A DNA stretch of 5,005 bases from Betaproteobacteria bacterium (lineage in GTDB: Bacteria > Pseudomonadota > Gammaproteobacteria > Burkholderiales > SG8-39), in contig SHXF01000181.1 in the NCBI GenBank assembly GCA_009693435.1, positions 1 to 5,005 on the forward strand, written 5' to 3'. The position numbers and the translations under genes were made by a program. Each line of letters begins with the position of its first letter. Within the stretch, counting starts at the first letter, position 1. The notes below the pieces were generated by a model that was not told the DNA's origin, did no database searches, and saw only the letters and a list, made by a program, of their open reading frames with translations. This document shows positions 1 to 5,005 of the stretch, in pieces.

Positions 1-168
1 CCGCCCTACGCCAGTGCCTTCCGCAATTTCTCTTGGATACCGCAGAAAGCAATTCCTTCGCGAAATTCATCGTCGATCGGCAAGACACCCATAAAATGGC
101 GCTATTCCGACTCGCTGGATGAGGCCAAAGTCGGTACTCACGAGTAATAACGACAACGGGGAGCCAAC
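1..168 (+). other. Unresolved left edge, possibly the 3' end of an upstream gene
   Basis: Two + strand frames are open from the window edge. Frame 1 runs 48 codons to tandem stops TAATAA at 145-150, ending in the peptide SLDEAKVGTHE. Frame 3 runs 39 codons to TGA at 120-122, ending HKMALFRLAG. Third-position GC is only moderate and similar in both (about 55-60%), so I cannot decide which, if either, is coding. I recognise no domain. If frame 1 is real, its stops lie 18 bp before the next start codon, which would make the two genes one transcript. The ribosome binding site of the next gene, GGGGAG, sits at 158-163. I found no convincing promoter here. Confidence 0.3.
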
Positions 169-585
169 ATGGGATCGATACATCTGTTCCGCAATCTGCC
201 GGAGGTCAAGCCATTCGAATCGGGTGACTATATCTTTCGCAAGGGAGAACCCGGCAACGCGATGTACATGGTGATTGAAGGCGAGATCGATCTGGTCGTC
301 GGCCGTGCGGTCGTGGAGACCGCCGAACCCGGATCGTTTATCGGCGAGATGGCCCTGATCGATGACGCGCCGCGCAGCGCGTCGGCGCGCGCCAAAGGCC
401 ACTGCCGCGTGTTCCCCATCGATAACGCGCGCTTCCAGTCACTGGTGAAGGAAACCCCCAGCTTCGCCCTGGACGTGATGAAGGCGTTGGCGCTGCGGCT
501 GCGACGCACCAATGCGCGCATTACCGCGCGGCCGGCGCGCAAACGGGCTTCACCCTCGCGCGCCCACGCGCACCGCTCGAAATAG
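169..585 (+). CDS. Stand-alone cyclic-nucleotide-binding domain protein
   Basis: This 138-residue protein consists almost entirely of one cNMP-binding (CAP/Crp-type) beta-roll domain, about residues 5-115. Visible family marks are the FxxGDYIFRKGEPG loop (17-29), the MYMVIEGEIDLVV strand pair (32-44) and the phosphate-binding-cassette-like segment GEMALIDDAPRSASA (59-73), with the Gly-Glu and Pro-Arg-Ser-Ala that in bound family members contact the cyclic nucleotide. No helix-turn-helix, kinase or membrane segment follows. The protein ends in a strongly basic tail (about 111-138) rich in Arg, Lys and Ala. The start is supported by GGGGAG five bases upstream of the ATG. Without an output domain it may act as a sensor or regulatory subunit through partner binding; that is inference. 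It could bind cAMP, c-di-GMP or nothing. The gene converges on the hydrolase gene, with 15 bp between the two stop codons. Confidence 0.9.
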   Translation: MGSIHLFRNLPEVKPFESGDYIFRKGEPGNAMYMVIEGEIDLVVGRAVVETAEPGSFIGEMALIDDAPRSASARAKGHCRVFPIDNARFQSLVKETPSFALDVMKALALRLRRTNARITARPARKRASPSRAHAHRSK

Positions 586-586
586 T

Positions 587-599
587 CCGCGCCGCGCGG
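587..599. terminator. Small GC hairpin between convergent genes, weak terminator candidate
   Basis: CCGCG (587-591) and CGCGG (595-599) form a five-pair stem with a three-base loop, exactly in the 15-bp gap between two convergent stop codons. No T-tract follows on either strand, so this is at best a weak bidirectional terminator and may be chance in GC-rich DNA. Confidence 0.22.
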
Positions 600-600
600 G

Positions 601-1551
601 TCAGGCGCTGCCGGCAGCGTCCAGCCAGATACCCAGTCCCTGCGCGTTGAGTCCGATGTCCAGGCCGTACACCTCGAGCAGCTGCTGCCTGGGCAAGGTC
701 CACCGATAGCGTTGTGCTTCGCCGAGAACGATCTCAGTCACGCCGGCCTCCAGGCGGGCAGGGCGTTCCGGGCCGGCATCCTTCTCTCTCAACGCAAGCG
801 CGGCATGGGCATCCACCAGGCGGTGCAAATCGGACGCAAGCCGGGTGATCTCGCGGACCTGGCTGAAATGCGTCAGGTAGATCGCGCGCGGCTTCTTCCC
901 CGCCATCAAATCGATCGAGCGGTGATATGCCTCGGGATCGAACTGCACCGGACTCGACGTCGGCACCACGAACTGCATGCCGTGGCAGTCGATCTCCCGG
1001 TAGGACAGGCCGAAGGTGTCGCCGGAAAACACGTGACCCGACTTGAGATCGTGAATGGCCACGTGATGGCGAGCATGGCCCGGGGTATCGAGAAACACCA
1101 GTTCGCGGCTGTTCAGCCGGATCGATGATTCGTGCGGCGTTTCCAGGATGCGCTCTTTCGGAATCGGCAGGATCTCGCCATAGGTCTGGCGCGTGACCTC
1201 CGCCCCATACACGTCGATGGCGCCCTGCACGAGCCTGCCCGGATCCGCCATGTGGCGCGCGCCGCGCGGGTGGACGGTGAGCACCGCCTCGGGCAGCAGG
1301 CGCATCAACTGGCTGGCGCCGCCGGCGTGGTCGAGATGGATATGCGTGAGGATGACCCAATCGACCTGCTCGGGCTTCAGCCCCTTCGCAGCCAGCGCCT
1401 GCATGACGACGCCGACCGAATGGTTGCTGCCGGTGTCGATGATGGCCGCGCGGCCGTCCTCCACGATGAGATGAATCGCAGCTAGCATCGGGCGATGGAA
1501 TCCCGAGTCGATGGCGCTTATGCCGAAGTCGTAGTCAATGATGTGGGGCAT
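601..1551 (-). CDS. Metallo-beta-lactamase-fold hydrolase, substrate unknown
   Basis: This is a 316-residue cytoplasmic protein of the metallo-beta-lactamase superfamily. All the usual two-metal ligands are visible: HIHLDH at 70-75 (His70, His72, Asp74, His75), His159 in TPGHA, Asp178 in SGDT and His228 in LTHF. The active site should therefore be a complete dinuclear, probably zinc, centre catalysing hydrolysis. The N-terminal IIDTGSN (37-43) is the typical strand before the first metal motif. The C-terminal part (about 235-316) is predominantly helical, with no domain I can name. The ATG at 1551 is the only reasonable start, because the upstream in-frame sequence is the translated heptamer repeat with no nearby start codon. 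No clear Shine-Dalgarno precedes it; the leader is pyrimidine-rich. It follows pit on the same strand after 149 bp, so co-transcription is possible. A glyoxalase II, lactonase or other thioester/ester hydrolase role cannot be separated from sequence alone. Confidence 0.92.
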   Translation of the reverse strand: MPHIIDYDFGISAIDSGFHRPMLAAIHLIVEDGRAAIIDTGSNHSVGVVMQALAAKGLKPEQVDWVILTHIHLDHAGGASQLMRLLPEAVLTVHPRGARHMADPGRLVQGAIDVYGAEVTRQTYGEILPIPKERILETPHESSIRLNSRELVFLDTPGHARHHVAIHDLKSGHVFSGDTFGLSYREIDCHGMQFVVPTSSPVQFDPEAYHRSIDLMAGKKPRAIYLTHFSQVREITRLASDLHRLVDAHAALALREKDAGPERPARLEAGVTEIVLGEAQRYRWTLPRQQLLEVYGLDIGLNAQGLGIWLDAAGSA

Positions 1552-1586
1552 GGCAGAACCGGTGAAGTTGAAGGGAAAAGGAGAAG

Positions 1587-1621
1587 GGTCCGGGGTCCGG
1601 GGTCCGGGGTCCGGGGTCCGG
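1587..1621. repeat. Five perfect tandem copies of a 7-bp unit (GGTCCGG)
   Basis: Positions 1587-1593, 1594-1600, 1601-1607, 1608-1614 and 1615-1621 are identical copies of GGTCCGG, read as CCGGACC on the strand of the neighbouring genes. The array lies 36 bp upstream of the hydrolase ATG and 79 bp past the pit stop, so in a read-through transcript it would be in the hydrolase leader. The unit is not a multiple of three, and copy-number change would shift spacing by 7 bp per unit. Such short tandem heptamers are known from intergenic DNA of several proteobacteria and cyanobacteria; whether this belongs to a known family was not checked. Confidence 0.95.
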
Positions 1622-1625
1622 CCGC

Positions 1626-1642
1626 CTCTGCCGTCCGCAGAG
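1626..1642 (-). terminator. Hairpin downstream of pit, possible terminator
   Basis: CTCTGC (1626-1631) and GCAGAG (1637-1642) form a six-pair perfect stem around a five-base loop, 58 bp past the pit stop codon. No T-run follows on the minus strand; instead the CCGGACC array begins five bases beyond. It may weaken read-through from pit into the hydrolase gene, or be an mRNA 3'-end stabiliser. Evidence is structural only. Confidence 0.28.
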
Positions 1643-1700
1643 CAAGAGTGCGCGGAGCCGAACCGTGGCGCCTGACGGGCTGGCGCACCCGCCATGCCGG

Positions 1701-2693
1701 TCAAAGAAAATAGTGGCCGAACCACCATGCGACAGCGGCGATGAATGCGGAACACGGTATGGTCAGGACCCACGCGGTGACGATGCCGCCTGCGACGCCC
1801 CAGCGCACCGCGGACAGTTTCTGCACCGAGCCCACGCCGATGATGGAGCCGGTGATGGTGTGCGTGGTGGACACCGGCACGCCCAGCCACGTGGCGAGAA
1901 ACAGCGTGATGGCGCCGCCGGTTTCGGCGCAGAAGCCCCCCACTGGTTTCAACTTGGTGATTTTCTGCCCCATGGTCTTCACGATGCGCCAGCCACCGAA
2001 GAGGGTGCCAAACGCAATGGTCCCGTAGCAGGCGAACACCACCCACAGCGGCAGCGGGTCTTTCGGACCGGCCGTGCCCGCGGCGATCAGCAGCATCCAG
2101 ATGATGCCCATGGTTTTCTGCGCGTCATTGCCGCCGTGGCCGAGGCTGTACAACGCGGCCGACACCAATTGCAGGCGCCGGAACCGGATGTCGACGCGGC
2201 GCGGCGTGGCGCGCGCGCTGATCCAGGACACGATGAGCACCAGCACGATGGCGAGCGCGAATCCGAGCAGCGGCGAGAGCACGATGGCCACCACGATCTT
2301 TCCCAGGCCCGCCCCGTACAGCGTGGCCACGCCCCCTTTGGCGATGGCGGCGCCGCAGATGCCCCCGATCAGCGCATGCGAAGACGAAGACGGAATGCCG
2401 TAATACCAGGTGATGATGTTCCAGGCGATGGCCCCGATCAGCGCGCCGAACACCACGTGGTGATCGATGATCGCCGGATCGACGATGCCCTTGCCTATGG
2501 TGGCGGCGACGGCGACGCCGAACACGAAGAATGCGACGAAATTGAAAAACGCGGCCCAGACCACCGCCCATTGCGGGCGCAGGACGCGGGTGGACACCAC
2601 GGTTGCGATGGAATTGGCGGCGTCGTGGAAACCGTTCATGAAGTCGAACGCAAGCGCCACCAGAATCAGTAGAACCAGGACCTCTAGACTCAT
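1701..2693 (-). CDS. pit: PiT-family low-affinity inorganic phosphate transporter
   Basis: This 330-residue inner-membrane protein takes up inorganic phosphate, in known bacterial family members as a metal-phosphate complex driven by the proton gradient. Both internal-repeat signatures of the PiT family are present: GFHDAANSIAT at 21-31 in the N-terminal half and GHGGNDAQKTMG at 185-196 in the C-terminal half. Each is followed by a second conserved re-entrant-like motif, GIPSSSSHALIGG (99-111) and GVPVSTTHTITG (271-282). Roughly eight to ten hydrophobic segments span the chain, with a basic cytoplasmic loop at about 160-173 between halves. Length fits the short bacterial PiT type, which lacks the large central loop of E. 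coli PitA. The ATG at 2693 follows the stop of the DUF47 gene by 48 bp, so the two form an operon. The ribosome binding site is weak. Substrate is confidently phosphate given the neighbour; sulfate permeases of the same family are the minor alternative. Confidence 0.95.
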   Translation of the reverse strand: MSLEVLVLLILVALAFDFMNGFHDAANSIATVVSTRVLRPQWAVVWAAFFNFVAFFVFGVAVAATIGKGIVDPAIIDHHVVFGALIGAIAWNIITWYYGIPSSSSHALIGGICGAAIAKGGVATLYGAGLGKIVVAIVLSPLLGFALAIVLVLIVSWISARATPRRVDIRFRRLQLVSAALYSLGHGGNDAQKTMGIIWMLLIAAGTAGPKDPLPLWVVFACYGTIAFGTLFGGWRIVKTMGQKITKLKPVGGFCAETGGAITLFLATWLGVPVSTTHTITGSIIGVGSVQKLSAVRWGVAGGIVTAWVLTIPCSAFIAAVAWWFGHYFL

Positions 2694-2741
2694 CGCTGCG
2701 GCTCGGTATTCGTTTTCAATGCCGGATCCCCGGCGTGCCGT

Positions 2742-3368
2742 TCAGGAATTCTCCAGAACGATGCCTTCGATGATGTTGGCAACGTCCTCGCATCGGTCGG
2801 TCACCGTTTCCATCAGTTCGTAGATGGCACGCAGCTTGATCACCTGGCGGGTATCGGGTTCGTCGCGAAACAGCTTCGCCATGGCCGAGCGCATCACGCG
2901 GTCGGCATCCGATTCGAGCTTGTCGATCTCGGCGCACACGTCCAGAACCCGGGCGGCATTTTCCATGTTGCTCAGCATTCCGACCGCGATCTGCACCTTC
3001 TCGCAGCAGCTCACGCAGAGCTCGGCGAGGCGCGTCGCCTCCGGGGTGACGGCGCGAATGTCGTACAGCGAGACCGATTGCGCCGTGTCCTCGATCAGGT
3101 CGAGGATATCGTCCATGCGCGTGATCAGGCGATGGATGTCGTCGCGGTCTATGGGCGTGATGAATGTCTTGTGCAGCATCTCGATCACCGTATGGGTGAT
3201 CTTGTCGCCGCGCTTTTCCACCGTCTCGATGTTGAACACGCGCCGCTCGACGTCATCGAAGCTCGACATCAGCCCGACGAGTTCCTTGCTGCCCTGGACG
3301 ATCTGCTCCGCCAGATCGTTGAAGTGCTCGAAGAAGCGCCCCTCGAAGGGCATGAAACGGCCGAACAT
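2742..3368 (-). CDS. DUF47/PhoU-like phosphate transport accessory protein
   Basis: This 208-residue all-helical protein of the DUF47 (PhoU-related, often called Pit accessory protein) family is usually encoded directly upstream of a PiT transporter and thought to modulate it. Family marks are the N-terminal MFGRFMPFEGRFF, the acidic metal-binding-type segment EKRGDKITH (51-59), the long block FITPIDRDDIHRLITRMDD (69-87), its counterpart EIDKLESDADRVMR (147-160) and the C-terminal DRCEDVANIIEG (191-202). These match the two three-helix-bundle halves of PhoU-like proteins. The ATG at 3368 was chosen because the family starts at MFGRF. The frame stays open 47 codons further, to TTG at 3509 and ATG at 3503, but that extension looks nothing like the family and contains the candidate promoter. 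Pit follows 48 bp downstream, making a phosphate-uptake operon. The role in gating or regulating Pit is known only in outline for the family. Confidence 0.94.
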   Translation of the reverse strand: MFGRFMPFEGRFFEHFNDLAEQIVQGSKELVGLMSSFDDVERRVFNIETVEKRGDKITHTVIEMLHKTFITPIDRDDIHRLITRMDDILDLIEDTAQSVSLYDIRAVTPEATRLAELCVSCCEKVQIAVGMLSNMENAARVLDVCAEIDKLESDADRVMRSAMAKLFRDEPDTRQVIKLRAIYELMETVTDRCEDVANIIEGIVLENS

Positions 3369-3487
3369 AGGGATCCAGTCGGATGTGGGAAGAACTGAAC
3401 AGGTATGGCTGGTTAGCGAGATGGCCAGGCCGCGCCAGCGAAGGCGAGCCGGCTCAGGCACGCTTGATTGACGCTTGACGCGCGCGC

Positions 3488-3493
3488 ATTGTA
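3488..3493 (-). promoter_or_regulatory. Candidate -10 element (TACAAT) for the DUF47-pit operon
   Basis: On the minus strand TACAAT (five of six matches to TATAAT) lies in the 162-bp gap between msrA and DUF47, and would give a leader of about 110 bases to the DUF47 ATG. It is framed by GCGCGC on both sides (3482-3487 and 3494-3499). The hexamer 17 bases upstream is TGCGCG, a poor -35, so an activator or another sigma factor may be needed. Assigned on the -10 match and position only. Confidence 0.4.
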
Positions 3494-3509
3494 GCGCGCT
3501 CATCGGCAA

Positions 3510-3526
3510 GCGCGCAGCCGGCGCGC
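3510..3526 (-). terminator. GC hairpin just after the cytoplasmic msrA, weak terminator candidate
   Basis: GCGCGC at 3510-3515 and 3521-3526 can pair around a five-base loop, starting five bases past the msrA stop codon. There is no T-tract after the stem on the minus strand. GCGCGC pairs with itself and occurs again at 3482-3487 and 3494-3499, so other foldings compete. Confidence 0.25.
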
Positions 3527-3530
3527 GCCC

Positions 3531-4097
3531 CTATTTTTTCTTCAATCTGGAAAGGAACTGCTTGCGGAACTTGGCGACCTTGGGTTTCACCACGAAGGCG
3601 CAATACGACTGGAACGGGTTGCGCTCGAAATATTCCTGGTGGTAGTCCTCTGCCACATAGAACTTCTCCGCCTGCGTCACCTCGGTGACGATGGGATCGT
3701 CCCACAGCTTCGACTCGCCCAGGCGCGCTATCGCCTGCGCAGCGGCAGCCTGCTGTTCGGGCGTGTGGCAGAAAATCGCGGAGCGATACTGGGTGCCGGC
3801 GTCGTTTCCCTGGCGGTTCAGGGTGGTGGGATCGTGTATCACGAAAAACACATCCAGGATGTCCTGGAACGCGACTTTGCCCGGGTCATAGGTGATCCGG
3901 ACCACCTCGGCATGGCCGGTGTCGCCGCCGCAGATGTCCTCGTACGTCGGATTTTTCAGTTGTCCGCCCATGTAGCCGGACTCCACCGACTCCACGCCCT
4001 CCAACTGGTCAAAGACTGCTTCCAGGCACCAGAAACAGCCGCCGGCCAGGGTGGCAACTTCCCGCCCTGCGGGCGTGGATACGGATTCGCTCGCCAT
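3531..4097 (-). CDS. msrA: Peptide methionine sulfoxide reductase MsrA, cytoplasmic
   Basis: This 188-residue enzyme reduces the S-epimer of methionine sulfoxide, free or in proteins, back to methionine with thioredoxin as usual electron donor. The catalytic motif GGCFWCLE is at 19-26 with Cys21 as nucleophile. Phe22, Trp23, Glu64 (in GHAE), Asp99 and Tyr104 (in DAGTQYRS) match the active-site residues known in E. coli MsrA at one constant numbering offset. A second Cys (Cys24) lies in the CFWC motif, and Cys166 in the C-terminal QSYCAFVVKPKVAKF segment is the likely resolving cysteine. The tail is lysine-rich (KKK end). No signal peptide is present. I prefer ATG at 4097 because AAGG lies eight bases upstream; a GTG at 4106 would add three residues and would overlap the region of that site. 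Divergent from a second, exported MsrA; upstream of DUF47-pit on the same strand with a 162-bp gap, so probably a separate transcript. Confidence 0.96.
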   Translation of the reverse strand: MASESVSTPAGREVATLAGGCFWCLEAVFDQLEGVESVESGYMGGQLKNPTYEDICGGDTGHAEVVRITYDPGKVAFQDILDVFFVIHDPTTLNRQGNDAGTQYRSAIFCHTPEQQAAAAQAIARLGESKLWDDPIVTEVTQAEKFYVAEDYHQEYFERNPFQSYCAFVVKPKVAKFRKQFLSRLKKK

Positions 4098-4145
4098 GAA
4101 ATGCACCTTTTCTGTTGGTCGCGCAACCGTATGAAGGGATAGTCT

Positions 4146-4179
4146 GTCGCGCGGGAGGGCGTAAGCTTACACGCGCGAC
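4146..4179. repeat. Inverted repeat with an inner 10-bp palindrome, possible operator
   Basis: GTCGCGCG (4146-4153) and CGCGCGAC (4172-4179) are perfect eight-base inverted arms. Between them lies the perfect palindrome GTAAGCTTAC (4161-4170), shifted a few bases off the centre of the arms. The element lies 49 bp upstream of the minus-strand msrA ATG and 132 bp upstream of the + strand one, a position suited to a regulator-binding site serving the minus-strand gene or both. No regulator can be named from the sequence. Confidence 0.55.
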
Positions 4180-4231
4180 GCCCGGCTGTGGTGGACAGTG
4201 CTTATACGACGTTGCGGACTACGGATACGTT

Positions 4232-4254
4232 ACAGTACGGACGAAGTCCGCTGT
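4232..4254 (+). promoter_or_regulatory. Bulged nine-pair stem-loop upstream of the exported msrA
   Basis: CGGAC (4238-4242) pairs with GTCCG (4246-4250) around a GAA triloop. The stem continues as ACAG (4232-4235) with CTGT (4251-4254) across a two-base TA bulge at 4236-4237. If transcription starts upstream, this would be a leader hairpin ending 56 bases before the start codon. It is not followed by a T-run, so it does not look like a simple terminator. It matches no riboswitch family I can recognise. Confidence 0.45.
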
Positions 4255-4310
4255 CAGGTTTCACCCTGCCGGCGCGACCAAACAAGACTATTCCTCATAC
4301 AGGTGATGCG

Positions 4311-4946
4311 ATGCGATTCAATACAATGCTGGTTTCGGTGTTTCTGGCGGCGATGTCTGCCGCAATGACGATGGCGGGCTCCGCGCACGCGCAGGCCACC
4401 CCCCCGATCCCGGCGGGGATGGCGAAGGCCACCTTTGCCGGCGGTTGCTTCTGGTGCATGGAGCCCCCGTTCGACAAATTGCCCGGCGTAATTTCAACGA
4501 CGTCCGGTTATACCGACGGACAGAAAAAGAATCCGACGTACGAGGAGGTCTCCTCGGGGCGGACCGGACACACCGAAGTGGTGCAGATCGTCTATGACCC
4601 GGCGAAGGTGAGCTATGCGAAGCTGCTGGAGGTGTTCTGGAAAAACATCGATCCCACCGTCAAGGACCGCCAGTTCTGCGACGTCGGTTCGCAATACCGC
4701 AGCGGCATCTACACCCACGACGCGGAGCAGAAGAAGCTTGCTGACGATTCGAAGGCGGCACTGATGAAGTCCAAGCCCTTCAAGGCCGACATCGTCACGC
4801 CGGTGGTGGCCGCAAGCGTGTTCTACCCGGCAGAGGACTACCACCAGGACTACTACAAGAAAAATCCGGTGCGCTATCAGTTCTACCGGTCAGGCTGCGG
4901 CCGCGACGCGCGCCTTGCGGAACTGTGGGGGCGCGCGCCCGACTAG
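4311..4946 (+). CDS. msrA: Peptide methionine sulfoxide reductase MsrA, exported (periplasmic)
   Basis: This 211-residue precursor has a Sec-type signal peptide: a short N-region with Arg2, a hydrophobic Ala/Met/Val core (about 6-23) and an SAHA|QA cleavage site after residue 27. The mature enzyme should repair S-methionine sulfoxide in periplasmic proteins. GGCFWCME at 44-51 gives nucleophile Cys46, with Phe47, Trp48, Glu89 (GHTE), Asp124 and Tyr129 (DVGSQYRS) at the same spacing as in E. coli MsrA. Cys49, Cys123 and Cys196 are also present; Cys196 in the SGCGRDARLAELWG tail is the likely resolving residue. The tail differs clearly from the neighbouring cytoplasmic MsrA. ATG at 4311 is chosen because it opens the signal peptide and has AGG seven bases upstream; the frame is open 41 codons further back but without family character. 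No partner msrB or membrane electron donor is in the window, so the source of electrons in the periplasm is unseen. Confidence 0.95.
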   Translation: MRFNTMLVSVFLAAMSAAMTMAGSAHAQATPPIPAGMAKATFAGGCFWCMEPPFDKLPGVISTTSGYTDGQKKNPTYEEVSSGRTGHTEVVQIVYDPAKVSYAKLLEVFWKNIDPTVKDRQFCDVGSQYRSGIYTHDAEQKKLADDSKAALMKSKPFKADIVTPVVAASVFYPAEDYHQDYYKKNPVRYQFYRSGCGRDARLAELWGRAPD

Positions 4947-4970
4947 GACGGCATTCCGCCCCGGACGCTT

Positions 4971-4998
4971 TCCGCGCCGGAATAGTGGTTCCGGCGGA
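4971..4998 (+). terminator. Stem-loop after the exported msrA, probable terminator or 3'-end hairpin
   Basis: GCCGGAA (4976-4982) pairs perfectly with TTCCGGC (4989-4995) around a six-base loop. TCC (4971-4973) with GGA (4996-4998) can extend the stem past a two-base bulge. It starts 25 bases past the stop codon, where an intrinsic terminator is expected. The next seven bases to the window end hold no T-run, so it may need Rho or act as a 3'-end stabiliser. Confidence 0.42.
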
Positions 4999-5005
4999 CG
5001 CCGAA

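Larger units (their letters stand above)
4098..4310. promoter_or_regulatory. Shared divergent control region of the two msrA genes
   Basis: These 213 bp must hold the promoters of both genes. It is less GC-biased than the flanking genes, particularly around 4200-4240. Visible elements are a nested inverted repeat (4146-4179), a TATAAG on the minus strand (complement of 4201-4206, five of six matches to a -10) and a bulged stem-loop (4232-4254) on the + strand side. Further sites are TACAGT at 4231-4236 (four of six matches to a -10), AGG seven bases before the + strand ATG and AAGG eight bases before the minus-strand ATG. I found no good -35 for either -10 candidate, so promoter positions are tentative. 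Longer + strand reading (open from 4188) lacks family character before the ATG at 4311 and is taken as non-coding. Confidence 0.6.

Noticed and set aside
734..1360. A 208-codon minus-strand open frame inside the hydrolase gene
   Set aside because: It is an out-of-frame Arg/Pro-rich reading of the same strand; the overlapping frame carries every metal-binding motif of the hydrolase.
1587..1621. The heptamer array as a CRISPR array or coding phase-variation tract
   Set aside because: Units are 7 bp with no spacers, so it is not CRISPR. No start codon lies upstream in a frame that would place the array inside a gene, so classic translational phase variation is not supported.
1552..2046. Extension of the hydrolase frame 165 codons upstream into the pit gene
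   Set aside because: The extension is out of frame with pit, overlaps it, and includes the translated heptamer array. The metallo-beta-lactamase fold starts normally at the ATG at 1551.
1665..2672. A 335-codon open frame on the + strand, antisense to the phosphate transporter
   Set aside because: Its translation is low-complexity, rich in Asp, His, Arg and Gly, with no domain. It lies wholly across the pit gene, whose two family signatures are unmistakable. Long antisense frames are common in GC-rich genes.
3369..3509. N-terminal extension of the DUF47 protein
   Set aside because: The 47 extra residues do not resemble the family, which starts at MFGRF, and the region holds the candidate promoter and the intergenic space.
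3482..3526. The four GCGCGC blocks as a designed repeat array
   Set aside because: Short alternating GC runs are expected in this base composition. Spacing between the blocks is irregular, so only the pair around TACAAT was kept as an observation.
4188..4310. N-terminal extension of the exported MsrA
   Set aside because: The 41 extra residues would bury the signal peptide inside the protein. The ATG at 4311 has an AGG at proper distance and opens directly with a signal sequence.

Overview
The window is GC-rich (roughly 60%) bacterial chromosomal DNA with tightly packed genes. Protein types, codon use and gene spacing suggest a Gram-negative proteobacterium, most likely a betaproteobacterium or a related gammaproteobacterium. 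This is a judgement from protein character, since no rRNA or other taxonomic marker is present. I see no tRNA, rRNA, CRISPR array, transposase, attachment site or other sign of a mobile element.

Layout, left to right. Bases 1-168 hold an unresolved stretch that may be the end of an upstream gene. Next, on the + strand, is a stand-alone cyclic-nucleotide-binding-domain protein (169-585), which converges on a run of four minus-strand genes. In transcription order these are a cytoplasmic methionine sulfoxide reductase msrA (4097-3531), a DUF47/PhoU-like phosphate-transport accessory protein (3368-2742), a PiT-family inorganic phosphate transporter (2693-1701) and a metallo-beta-lactamase-fold hydrolase (1551-601). 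Divergent from the minus-strand msrA, on the + strand, is a second msrA (4311-4946) with a signal peptide, so its product should act in the periplasm. A hairpin near the right edge may end its transcript.

How the genes work together. Two themes are visible. DUF47 and PiT form the classic low-affinity phosphate uptake pair, 48 bp apart and surely co-transcribed. The two MsrA enzymes, sharing one 213-bp control region, would repair oxidised methionine in the cytoplasm and in the envelope respectively. The metallo-hydrolase sits downstream of pit on the same strand, behind a 149-bp gap that carries five perfect tandem copies of a 7-bp unit. Its substrate cannot be told from sequence.

Most of the window is ordinary housekeeping content. 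The parts that deserve a second look are non-coding: the heptamer array in the leader of the hydrolase gene, the nested inverted repeat and the bulged stem-loop between the two msrA genes, and the -10-like TACAAT framed by GCGCGC upstream of the phosphate operon. I did not find convincing evidence of a novel multi-gene system.
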